DNA from: Chloroflexota bacterium
Lineage (GTDB): Bacteria > Chloroflexota > Anaerolineae > UBA1429
Direction of reading: 5' to 3'
NCBI GenBank assembly: GCA_012513595.1
Contig: JAAZBY010000476.1
Coordinates: 1-13,697 of the forward strand
Length of the DNA stretch: 13,697 bases
The notes beneath the pieces are model-generated. The model was given only the letters and a program-made list of their open reading frames with translations, had not been told where the DNA came from and ran no database searches. A program made the translations under genes and the position numbers. Below are positions 1-7,134 of this stretch, one piece after another (positions within the stretch are counted from its first letter, which is position 1; each line of letters begins with the position of its first letter).

Positions 1-593
1 AAGATCTCCATCGCTTCCTGGTGGTGCCGGGTGCGGTACATGCGCATGGCCCGCGCCAGGGCGTCCTGGCTGCCGGGCGAAACGGGCTGCTCGGCGGCAG
101 CGGCGGGCTGCTCGCCCGGCGCGGCCTCTGGCGGCCTTTCGCGCTCTTTGACCCGGCCCAGGGTGGCCTCGATGGCGGCGTTGGCGGGCATCGACTCGAG
201 GAAGCGGCTGACGTCGTCACGGTAGTCCGGGTAGGCGTCGGCCAGTTTGGCCAACTCCTCGAGCACTGGGCCGTTGTCGGGGCGCTCCTGCAGCATGTTC
301 TTCAGAATGCCGAGGGCCGTGTTCTTGTCCCCCGTCTCGGCGTACACCCGCGCCGAGCGCAGCCTGGTGAGCCACTCGGCGTCATCGGCGTCGGACTGTT
401 GCTGCGTCAACGGGATGAGGCTGGCCAACAGATCGTTCAGGCCGTGCGACTCGGCCTCATTCGGGTGGTCACTGATGAACTGCTCGACCGCCTGGCGAGC
501 CAACAGGTATTCGCCCTGCGCTTTAAGCCTGTCCACTTGTGCAATCAGTTCGTCCACCGAGGTTGAAGACACCGAGGTTGAGGACGCAGACAT
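1..593 (-). CDS. TPR-repeat protein, C-terminus cut off by the window edge
   Basis: An open frame runs from here to base 1 with no stop, so only about 197 N-terminal residues are visible. After a Ser/Thr-rich start come amphipathic helix pairs of TPR type: a segment with ALxxxxxxxxxxPN spacing around residues 15-50 and another around 80-120 (GDKNTALGILKNMLQERPDN). A Pro/Ala/Glu-rich linker then leads into a further TPR-like start (ALARAMRMYRTRHHQEAMEIF-type, ending at the edge). No enzyme motif is visible, so a scaffold or adaptor role is inferred from the repeats and from its place as third gene behind two kinase-like genes, 84 nt after the second. Two adjacent ATGs are possible. The Shine-Dalgarno AGGAGG (600-605) lies 6 nt from the ATG at 593 but only 3 nt from the one at 596, so 593 is preferred. 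There is no signal peptide, so it is probably cytoplasmic. Confidence 0.85.
   Translation of the reverse strand, partial: MSASSTSVSSTSVDELIAQVDRLKAQGEYLLARQAVEQFISDHPNEAESHGLNDLLASLIPLTQQQSDADDAEWLTRLRSARVYAETGDKNTALGILKNMLQERPDNGPVLEELAKLADAYPDYRDDVSRFLESMPANAAIEATLGRVKERERPPEAAPGEQPAAAAEQPVSPGSQDALARAMRMYRTRHHQEAMEI
555..584 (-). repeat. 15-bp tandem duplication inside the TPR gene start
   Basis: Two adjacent 15-bp units (555-569 and 570-584) match at 14 of 15 positions. On the coding strand each encodes Ser-Ser-Thr-Ser-Val, and the single difference is synonymous. The frame is kept, so the N-terminal tail is lengthened by five residues without disrupting the TPR helices. Confidence 0.8.
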
Positions 594-677
594 CATGTTC
601 CTCCTGTCATCGTTGTCACCCAGAAGTCATGGTTCCCGGCGCAGACTCGTCCAGCGCGACGCGACCCCCCCACTCGG

Positions 678-1799
678 TCACGGCAACATCCAGCTATCTT
701 CCAGCAGATCGCGCACCAGGCGGCTGAGCCGCTTGGGCTCCCGGTATTCGGCCGGCAGAAAGCCGATGCTCGATTCGGCAAAGTCCCGGCTGGCCTCCTC
801 GAGCAGCCGCTGGGCCTGGCGCAGTTTCTCCAGCCCCTTGCGCATGCTGGCCCGGCATTGGCGGGCCCCCTCGTTGGGGGGCTCGCAGCCCTCGATGTCC
901 CAGCCATAGTAGACGGCGCACTCTTGCACGTCGCGCATAAAGTCGGTGGCGTTGCGGTACTGCCCGAGAAGGGCCGGGTCCAGCCACTGGCGCACGCGAT
1001 CGTCCAGCCACTTTTCCTGCCAGCGATAGTCCACCCGTTCGCGCAACACCGGGTCGGGCGCCGAACCGGGGGTGGCCTCGATCTTGGCGCCGGTGGCGTA
1101 CGAGGTGCCGCCCAGGAGGACGGGATAGATCACGCGCTGGGCAATCAGCTGGATATCCTGGCTCTTGTCGCTGGCCTCATAGTTCTGGATGCGCCGGGAG
1201 ACGTTCCAGTCGATCACCACCACGCGCTGGCCGTCCCAGTAAAAGTGCTCCGGCTTGGGGTCCCAGTACAGGATGTCGCGGCGGTGGATCTCCACGAGGA
1301 AGGCGGCCAGCTGCAACGACATGCCCAGGATGTCTTCGGTGGGCAGGCGCACAGAGTGCGGGTTACGGCGCACCAGCCGGAAGAGGCTGTGTTGGGAGGG
1401 CATCCGCTGCAGTACCAGGTAGGGCAGGCGGCGCTGCTCGAACGATTCGTCCATGGCAGCGCAAAAGGCGCGCGCGTCCATGCCGTAGCTCTTGGCGTCG
1501 TAGGCCTGGTCATGGTTGCCGTCCGGCCAGATGAAGCCCATGTCATACAACCGCACGACGTTGGGGTGCCCCTGCATTTCCACCAGGAGGTCGGCCTCGT
1601 TCGCCAGGGTCTTGTAGTAGGCGTAGCAGCGCTCCTCGGGCAGCGCAAAGTGCTCCGCGCGGAACACTTTGATCGCCCGCTGCTTGCCGTCCCCGTTGGT
1701 AGCCAGAAAGGCGCGCGCAAAACCGCCGGGAGCCTCGTCGATATCCATGCCGATCTGGTACAGGTCAGCGATGCTGGATCCGATGGTCAGTCCTCTCAT
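678..1799 (-). CDS. Small atypical protein-kinase-like protein (373 aa)
   Basis: The N-lobe carries the ATP-anchoring lysine in RAIKVF (K44) and a plausible alpha-C glutamate (E68). The catalytic loop reads Y-W-D-P-K-P-E-H (D180, K182), so the base Asp and the Lys of HRDxK are kept, but His-Arg is replaced by Tyr-Trp and the Mg-binding Asn by His185, followed by F-Y-W. The DFG motif is replaced by V-I-D197-W-N. An alpha-F-like stretch (D215 onwards) follows, then a short basic helical C-terminus. There is no transmembrane segment, so it is probably cytoplasmic. The start at 1799 has a good ribosome site (GGAGAGGG, 5 nt upstream) and lies 28 nt after the stop of the large membrane kinase, which supports co-transcription. 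It may phosphorylate a neighbour or itself, or be a pseudokinase; sequence alone does not decide. The kinase fold is well supported, the activity is not. Confidence 0.85.
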   Translation of the reverse strand: MRGLTIGSSIADLYQIGMDIDEAPGGFARAFLATNGDGKQRAIKVFRAEHFALPEERCYAYYKTLANEADLLVEMQGHPNVVRLYDMGFIWPDGNHDQAYDAKSYGMDARAFCAAMDESFEQRRLPYLVLQRMPSQHSLFRLVRRNPHSVRLPTEDILGMSLQLAAFLVEIHRRDILYWDPKPEHFYWDGQRVVVIDWNVSRRIQNYEASDKSQDIQLIAQRVIYPVLLGGTSYATGAKIEATPGSAPDPVLRERVDYRWQEKWLDDRVRQWLDPALLGQYRNATDFMRDVQECAVYYGWDIEGCEPPNEGARQCRASMRKGLEKLRQAQRLLEEASRDFAESSIGFLPAEYREPKRLSRLVRDLLEDSWMLP

Positions 1800-1827
1800 G
1801 CGAGCCCTCTCCTCAGGGTACCGGGTG

Positions 1828-4800
1828 TCAGCGGACTACAAGCGCCCCGGCCGTCTGGATCCAGGCATGCGTCCCCGCGCCCACCAACAGGCGCAACTGG
1901 GCGCGGTCCAGAGGTCCCGGCAAGGCCTGGCCGGCGATCACGAGGTCGCCCTGCCAGAACAGGTCGTACGAAGCCCCATCCAGGCCGCGCTCGACGCCCA
2001 GGTGCACAACCTGATCGAGCGGGCCGTCGGGGAGCGGCAGCATCCGCGGCGGGCCACTGCCCGGCTGCCAGGTCAGCAGGGCCCATTGGCCCCCCTCGGC
2101 GGTCTGCTGCCACAGGGTCAGCAGGTAGACCGGGTCATCGTCGGACCCTGGCACCTGCAGGCCCCACAGGGCGCGCCAGTCGTCGGCGGGGCCCTGCAGC
2201 GTCACGACTTTGGCGTCCAGCCGGATGGACTGGATGCCGAGCGGTTCGCCGTCCGTGGGCGCCAGGGACGTCGTGTACAGCGGCTGCGAGGCGCCACCGC
2301 CATCGACGGGGACCATGACGTCGGGCTCCCGCTGTTTCTTTACAAAGACGTCGTTCAGGTGCCAGACGAGCCCGCTGGCGGTACCGCTGAAATAGACGCC
2401 GTGCGCCGACCAGTCGCCGAGGTCGGGGTCGAGCAGGTCCAACGCGGCCGTCTCGGCGGCGGCCGGCAGAGAGCAGTTCGCGCAGGTCGAGCCGGCGGCG
2501 CGCAGGGCGCCCACCAGCACCTTTAGCGCGCCTTCACCAAGGGAGCCGCGCTGCGCGCCGTAGAACGCCTCCGCCTCAGCCAGGGCCTCAGCGGGGGGCC
2601 CATCGGCACAGGATCCCTCGCTGCAGCGGGAGGCCAGCAGGGCCGCGTAGGCCTCAGCGGCCACTTCGGCGGGGCTGGCGCTGCCCTTCAGCGGCGGATG
2701 GGCGAACCACGGATGCCCGGCGACCTGCATGGCCTGGGCGATGGCCTCAGCCGGGTCGCCCTGGCGGGCCAACCGCAAGAGCGCAGCCAGGCGCGAGGAG
2801 ACCAGCGCGTCCAACGACACGCCGGGGCAGGCGCGAGCCAGCGCGTCGGCGGCCCCGGCCGCCTCTGCCAGAACGAGCAACTCTTCCCCGGGGTGCTCCG
2901 GCGCCCGGCTGGCCAGCCCAGCCAGCGCCTGGCAGGCGGCCTGCGCCGCGGCGCAGCCCTGCCCTTGCGCCGTGAGGGCGCCCAGCCCGACGGCCTCGGC
3001 CAGGGCGCTGTTCCCCTCCGTGAGCGTGCTGAGCCGAACGAGGGCCTGCCCGGCAAGATCGCAGTCGCCGGCGGCGAACCAGTGCGCGGCCAGGCCGGCC
3101 TCGGCCTCGACCTCGAGGGTGCGAAACGCCGCAGCATCACCCAGCAGGGTGCCGAGGTCCGCCAGGCCCAGGCCGTCCAGCGTGGCCAGCACGCCCTCGT
3201 ACGCGCCTGGCCCGCCCTGGGCGAGCACAGCCTGCAAGTAGGCGTAGCGAGCCTGCGCGGCAGCGGCCACCGCAGCCTGCGCGCCGCCCTCGGCGGGGCA
3301 CAGCGCCTCCAGCCCCTCCGCCCCGCGGGCCAGGGCCCGCTGCCAGAGGGCGGCCAGGTGCTCCAGGTCTTCGCGGAAGCCCTCCGGCGCGACCGCTGTG
3401 CCCTGGGCGCGCAGCCAGAGGCAGTCGGCGAGGGACTCCAGCTCGGCCTGCTGCTCGGCTGGCAGGGAACCGCCCTGCCGGGCCTGCAGCTCCGCAAGGC
3501 GGGCAGTGGCCGCGTCGTCGTCGCCGGCGGCGATCAGCTCGCGCGCGGCGGCCAGGGCCGCCTCGGCCGAGCGCGCCGCCCCGTTGGCCGCCCGCGTCTG
3601 GCTGTCGTTGCGCGCCAAAGACAACGCCAGTACCAGGGCCAACACGCCGACCACCGCCGCGCCGCCGATGGCCCAGCCGAGCACGTCGACCTGCCGGCCG
3701 GCCGGGCGCGCCGGGGCCTCTTCGGCCGGGGCTGTGTCGGCAGGTTCATCCTCCTCGACGAGCACGGCGGCCTGAGGCTGCCTCTTGCGTGCCGGCTGAC
3801 GGGCGCCCCTGGCCCTCCGGGGGGTGGTTGGCCGTGCCTCCAGGGTGGCCGCGATGCGGTCCGCCGTACGGCTCAGCCAAGCGCCGGCCCCGCGGGCCAT
3901 CTGCCGGCCGGCTGGCAGCGCTTGAGAACGCAGGCGGCCGGCCAGGCCCGTGGCGCCCAGCTCGGTGCGCAGTGCTCGCAGGCGCGAGGTGCCCGAGGGG
4001 GCCGCGGCGTCCGGGTGGTGCTCTTCCGCGGGGCGCGGCGGAGCGGGGGTGTCCTGGTATTCGGCCCACTCCTCAGAGAGCCGCTCCCTGGCCGCCTGGA
4101 TGCCCTCCTCGATGGCCCGCACCGTGGGGGCCGGGCGCCCCAGCTCCACAGGAGGCATCAGCAACAGGGCCTGTTCCAGGCAAGCCAGTGCCTCCGGGTA
4201 GCGCGCCTCGTCGCGCAGGCGTTCGGCCTCGGCCAGCTGCCCAAAGACAGACCGCCACCGGCCTGCCACCCCGGCCAGGACGGGCATGCCAGCCGCCGCG
4301 AGGGCGTCCACCGCCTGCAGCGCCTCGGACCACTGCCCGCCACGCACGGCCACGCGCATCTGCCGCGTTACCTCGATCCCGCGCAGCAGCCGCTCGCGGT
4401 AGGCGTCGTCGGTGGGCAGGTTCTGTACGACAATGAGGGCCAGCTGCTGCTGCGGCTCGTCGCCGGCAGTGAGGTGCTCGCAGCATTCGAGCATCGCCTC
4501 GAGGCGCTTCTTGAGGGTGCGCAACGCCTCGTGCTGCGGCGCCAGGGGCTCCAGCCGGCGGAGCGCCTCGTCGGCGCGCGCGATGGCCTGCCGGGGCAGT
4601 TCGTCCGCGTCGAACAGCGCCGCATAGCCGTCGGCCAGCGGGACGACGTACTGGCCCGGCTCCCAATCGGAATGCTCCCGGCGGACGCGAACGGCCCAGG
4701 CGCGGGCAGCACGCCAGTCCCCCTGCTCAAAGAGACGCAGCCCCTCGGCAAGGTGTTCCGCCTCGCGCAGGGCAGCCTGCTGCTGCAGGCACTCCCTGGC

Positions 4801-6699
4801 CTGTTCAAGGGTGCGCGTCTTTAGGCTGCTGCCCGGCAGGGCGCTAAAGGCACCCTCGACGTCGGCGAGCACGCCCTCCTCCAGCTGCTCCCAGGAGGAG
4901 GCCGTCCAGCCGTCAAAACGATGGATGCGCTGAAACACCGCTCCCAGGCGCGGCAACCGCTCGCCTTGGCGGGCCGCCGAGGTGTTCTCCGGGTCGCTGC
5001 GCGGCACGGCTGCCAGGAGCTCGGCGGCCGCCTCAAACCGCTCGGCGGCCAGGGCGGCCTCGATATCGTCGCAGCGGCGCACCAGCGCACGGGCCTGCTC
5101 AGCACAGCCCCCCAGGCGCGCGGCGACCGGCGAGGGCAGGCCGGGCAGGCCCAGGCAGGATTCCAGCGCGGCGGCCAGCCGCCGGTAAGAGGCGTCCTGC
5201 TGGGCCCAGTCGTTGGCCTGGCAGGCGTTCAGCGCGGTCAGCGCCAGGCGTAGCTCGCGATGGGCGCGGCCCAGTAGGGCCGTCTGGGCCTTGATCTCAG
5301 CCGTGTGCGAGTTGCCGTCGCCGCCCGCCTCTTTCCTCCACTGTTCGCGCAGGTCGGCCAGCGCGCGCAGGATGACGCGCACCTCGTGGCGCAGCACATA
5401 GCGCCCGCTGAGCTCCAGGAGGCTGCGCACCGGCTCCACGGCGGTGTCTAGCGCGCTCTCCGGGACGCTGAGATAGGCCTCCAGGGCCCTGTCTTGCTGC
5501 TTTTCCACCAGGGCGCGGGCGGCGCTGGCCCAGGCGGCAGCCGTTTCTTGGGCCACCGCCGAGCGACGCGAGTCGACCAGGCGCGCCGCGGCCAAGAGCA
5601 GCCCCGGGGCACTGCGCGGGTCGACCTGGTAGCCGAACGTGCGTGAGAGGACCTCGACCGCGTCCAGCCAGGAGCCCGCCTTGACGTAGGCGCTGCCCAG
5701 CTGCATGGCGGCGGCCTCGCGGCGCTCGCGGCGGATGGCCTCCAGCCTGGCCACCCGTTGCAGGAGGCCTTCGTCGACCGGGGCGATCTTGGCGATCTCC
5801 TGGAGGCGCTCCTCGGCGCGCGCCAGGCTTTCCGGCCCGGCCTCCTGGAGGAGGGCGTCGACCTCGGCCAGGGGCCCGCTGAGGTACGTGCGGAAGCGCC
5901 CCATACAGGCCTCGAGGTCCCTGTGCAGCTCAATGGCCTGCCGGTAGCCCCCCTCCAGACGGCTGGCGCGGGAGCCGATCAGGGCAAGATCGTCCCGCAC
6001 GACCGGATGGACCTCGCTCAGGGCCGCCTGCCAGAAGGCCAGGTCGGCCTGGGCGGCGTCGAGGGCGTGCCGCCCCGTGAGCAGGCAGTACATGACGTCG
6101 GCGAACTGGATCACATCGTCGCGCAGGGTAAAGGGCCCCGCCTCGGCGCCAGAGACCAACTTGGCGTTGCCCCAGTCGATCATCTTGAGGTTACGCGCCG
6201 ACTGGTTCCAGTAGAGGTGCTTGACGTCGACGTCGTTGTTGATCAGCCCCTGGCGGTGCGCCTCCGCCAGGACGCGGGCCAGCTGGATGAGGATGGTGAG
6301 GACGGTGCCGATCGGCAGCGACCCGCCCTGCTGGGCCGCCTCTTGCAGGAGGGCTGAGACGGGCTCACCATCGGCCCACTCGATCACCAGGTAACGGTAG
6401 CCGCCGGGGCCGCTGCCCACGCGCCCCTGGCCCAGCATCCGGCAGACCTGCGGGTGGGCGTCCAGGCGCTGCAGGGCCTCCGCCTCCAGGTCGAGGAGTC
6501 GCTCCTTGTAGGCGCGCACCTCCGGGCCGAGATAGGGGTCCGGATGTTTGATGACCACACGGAGGTCGTGGGCGGAGATGTCGTAGGCCTCGCGGACGAC
6601 GCCAACGGCGCCTTCCCAACGCCCCTCGCCCAGGCGGTAGCGCCCATCGAAGAGGCTGGCGTTGGCGTACAGGGTGTGCAGGCGGCTCAACTCAGACAT
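1828..6699 (-). CDS. Large single-pass membrane kinase-like protein with helical repeats and outer beta-rich domain (1623 aa)
   Basis: Residues about 18-270 form a kinase domain: glycine loop LGEGRWEG (23-30), VVIK with K51, catalytic loop N-N-D156-V-D-V-K160-H161-L-Y-W, then M-I-D175-W-G and an alpha-F segment ending LLTG. HRD is replaced by NND, the Mg-binding Asn by His, and DFG by DWG. Residues about 270-900 are TPR- or coiled-coil-like helices. A basic, then acidic, disordered linker leads to one hydrophobic span (about 1006-1029), so the kinase should face the cytoplasm by the positive-inside rule. Outside lie Ala-rich helical repeats (about 1030-1410) and a final beta-rich domain (about 1415-1623) resembling concanavalin/LamG folds; that last assignment is tentative. 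The start is ATG 6699, not an upstream in-frame GTG at 6837, because AGGGGAG lies 4 nt before it and the extension is low-complexity. First gene of the operon. It lacks the PASTA repeats of the usual membrane kinases. Confidence 0.88.
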   Translation of the reverse strand: MSELSRLHTLYANASLFDGRYRLGEGRWEGAVGVVREAYDISAHDLRVVIKHPDPYLGPEVRAYKERLLDLEAEALQRLDAHPQVCRMLGQGRVGSGPGGYRYLVIEWADGEPVSALLQEAAQQGGSLPIGTVLTILIQLARVLAEAHRQGLINNDVDVKHLYWNQSARNLKMIDWGNAKLVSGAEAGPFTLRDDVIQFADVMYCLLTGRHALDAAQADLAFWQAALSEVHPVVRDDLALIGSRASRLEGGYRQAIELHRDLEACMGRFRTYLSGPLAEVDALLQEAGPESLARAEERLQEIAKIAPVDEGLLQRVARLEAIRRERREAAAMQLGSAYVKAGSWLDAVEVLSRTFGYQVDPRSAPGLLLAAARLVDSRRSAVAQETAAAWASAARALVEKQQDRALEAYLSVPESALDTAVEPVRSLLELSGRYVLRHEVRVILRALADLREQWRKEAGGDGNSHTAEIKAQTALLGRAHRELRLALTALNACQANDWAQQDASYRRLAAALESCLGLPGLPSPVAARLGGCAEQARALVRRCDDIEAALAAERFEAAAELLAAVPRSDPENTSAARQGERLPRLGAVFQRIHRFDGWTASSWEQLEEGVLADVEGAFSALPGSSLKTRTLEQARECLQQQAALREAEHLAEGLRLFEQGDWRAARAWAVRVRREHSDWEPGQYVVPLADGYAALFDADELPRQAIARADEALRRLEPLAPQHEALRTLKKRLEAMLECCEHLTAGDEPQQQLALIVVQNLPTDDAYRERLLRGIEVTRQMRVAVRGGQWSEALQAVDALAAAGMPVLAGVAGRWRSVFGQLAEAERLRDEARYPEALACLEQALLLMPPVELGRPAPTVRAIEEGIQAARERLSEEWAEYQDTPAPPRPAEEHHPDAAAPSGTSRLRALRTELGATGLAGRLRSQALPAGRQMARGAGAWLSRTADRIAATLEARPTTPRRARGARQPARKRQPQAAVLVEEDEPADTAPAEEAPARPAGRQVDVLGWAIGGAAVVGVLALVLALSLARNDSQTRAANGAARSAEAALAAARELIAAGDDDAATARLAELQARQGGSLPAEQQAELESLADCLWLRAQGTAVAPEGFREDLEHLAALWQRALARGAEGLEALCPAEGGAQAAVAAAAQARYAYLQAVLAQGGPGAYEGVLATLDGLGLADLGTLLGDAAAFRTLEVEAEAGLAAHWFAAGDCDLAGQALVRLSTLTEGNSALAEAVGLGALTAQGQGCAAAQAACQALAGLASRAPEHPGEELLVLAEAAGAADALARACPGVSLDALVSSRLAALLRLARQGDPAEAIAQAMQVAGHPWFAHPPLKGSASPAEVAAEAYAALLASRCSEGSCADGPPAEALAEAEAFYGAQRGSLGEGALKVLVGALRAAGSTCANCSLPAAAETAALDLLDPDLGDWSAHGVYFSGTASGLVWHLNDVFVKKQREPDVMVPVDGGGASQPLYTTSLAPTDGEPLGIQSIRLDAKVVTLQGPADDWRALWGLQVPGSDDDPVYLLTLWQQTAEGGQWALLTWQPGSGPPRMLPLPDGPLDQVVHLGVERGLDGASYDLFWQGDLVIAGQALPGPLDRAQLRLLVGAGTHAWIQTAGALVVR

Positions 6700-6723
6700 G
6701 CGGCTCCCCTGGCTATACGACGC

Positions 6724-6768
6724 GCCGGCCTTGCCTGGGGCCGAGCGTGGCCGGCAGACAGCCCGGCC
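6724..6768 (-). promoter_or_regulatory. Mutually exclusive hairpins just upstream of the kinase ribosome site
   Basis: In the minus-strand RNA the central segment GCCGGCC (6755-6749) can pair with the earlier GGCCGG (6768-6763, 8-nt loop) or with the later GGCCGGC (6730-6724, 18-nt loop). Only one pairing can form at a time. The later hairpin ends about 14 nt before the Shine-Dalgarno AGGGGAG (6710-6704). The geometry resembles a translational switch, but the segments are pure G/C and self-complementary, so chance remains a real explanation. Confidence 0.3.
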
Positions 6769-6860
6769 GTCAGACACGCTATCGATAGTAGCGGCGCAGC
6801 TATGGGTAGGAGCACAGCCTGAAGGGGAGCGGCACACATTCCCCGCCCGGCAAGCAAAGA

Positions 6861-6899
6861 GACCAGCGTCACGGGTGCGGCCCGTGGCGTTGCCTGGTC
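6861..6899 (-). other. Two-tier hairpin in the kinase leader
   Basis: An outer 6-bp stem (GACCAG with CTGGTC, 6861-6866 and 6894-6899) encloses an asymmetric internal loop and an inner 6-bp stem (CACGGG with CCCGTG, 6870-6875 and 6881-6886) closing a 5-nt loop. No U-tract follows on either strand, so it is not a typical terminator. A structural leader element is the simplest reading. Confidence 0.4.
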
Positions 6900-7015
6900 A
6901 CAGGCGGGCATGGCTTGCCAGGAGGGCAAAGACGGGGCTCCTAGGCTGGGTTGTGTGTCTATTGCAGGCGAGAGCAAGACCTATCGTTCGCGCAGGCCCT
7001 GCGGGCGGGCACACC

Positions 7016-7051
7016 GGGGCTCGGCGGCGCGCCTACGGCCGCCTCGGCCCC
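7016..7051 (-). other. Strong hairpin at the predicted 5' end of the kinase transcript
   Basis: Two nested 5-bp stems, GGGGC with GCCCC (7016-7020 and 7047-7051) and GGCGG with CCGCC (7023-7027 and 7039-7043), separated by 2-3 nt bulges, occupy roughly nucleotides 6-41 of the predicted transcript. A 5'-terminal stem like this can protect RNA from decay. Read on the plus strand it is followed by ATTTTA, so it could instead stop antisense transcription, though no plus-strand gene precedes it. Confidence 0.4.
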
Positions 7052-7062
7052 AGGATTTTACT

Positions 7063-7091
7063 ATAATAGGCGCAAGCCCGGTCAGTGTCAA
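7063..7091 (-). promoter_or_regulatory. Sigma70-type promoter of the kinase operon
   Basis: On the minus strand a perfect -35 box TTGACA (7091-7086) is followed after exactly 17 nt by TATTAT (7068-7063), five of six matches to TATAAT. An A/T-rich stretch follows, unusual in this GC-rich window. It lies in the gap between the reductase stop (7135) and the first kinase (6699) and points at the kinase genes. The predicted start of transcription is near 7056. Confidence 0.8.
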
Positions 7092-7134
7092 TCTGGTTGG
7101 CCGCGACCCATAGGGCGCGGGTGCCCGGCGGCGC

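Larger units (their letters stand above)
6700..7056 (-). other. Long structured 5' leader of the kinase operon
   Basis: If transcription starts about 7 nt after the predicted -10 box, the leader is about 357 nt, unusually long. No coding signal is visible in it. It contains a 5'-terminal two-tier hairpin (7016-7051), a second two-tier hairpin (6861-6899), and alternative GGCCGG-type hairpins close to the start codon (6724-6768). I recognise no known riboswitch class. High G+C favours chance pairing, so function is uncertain. The 10-bp palindrome CTATCGATAG (6779-6788) also lies here. The opposite strand shows no supported gene. Confidence 0.45.

Noticed and set aside
858..2318. A 486-codon plus-strand frame
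   Set aside because: It overlaps both kinase genes antisense and ends in a Pro/Arg/Ser/Gly-rich stretch; judged a compositional artefact.
2698..4824. A 708-codon plus-strand open frame opposite the large kinase
   Set aside because: Translation is Gly/Gln/Arg/Leu-rich without motifs, there is no ribosome site, and the opposite frame is a coherent multidomain protein.
6700..6837. Longer N-terminus for the large kinase from a GTG at 6837
   Set aside because: The extension lacks domain character, and the ATG at 6699 has its own ribosome site and leads directly into the kinase N-lobe.
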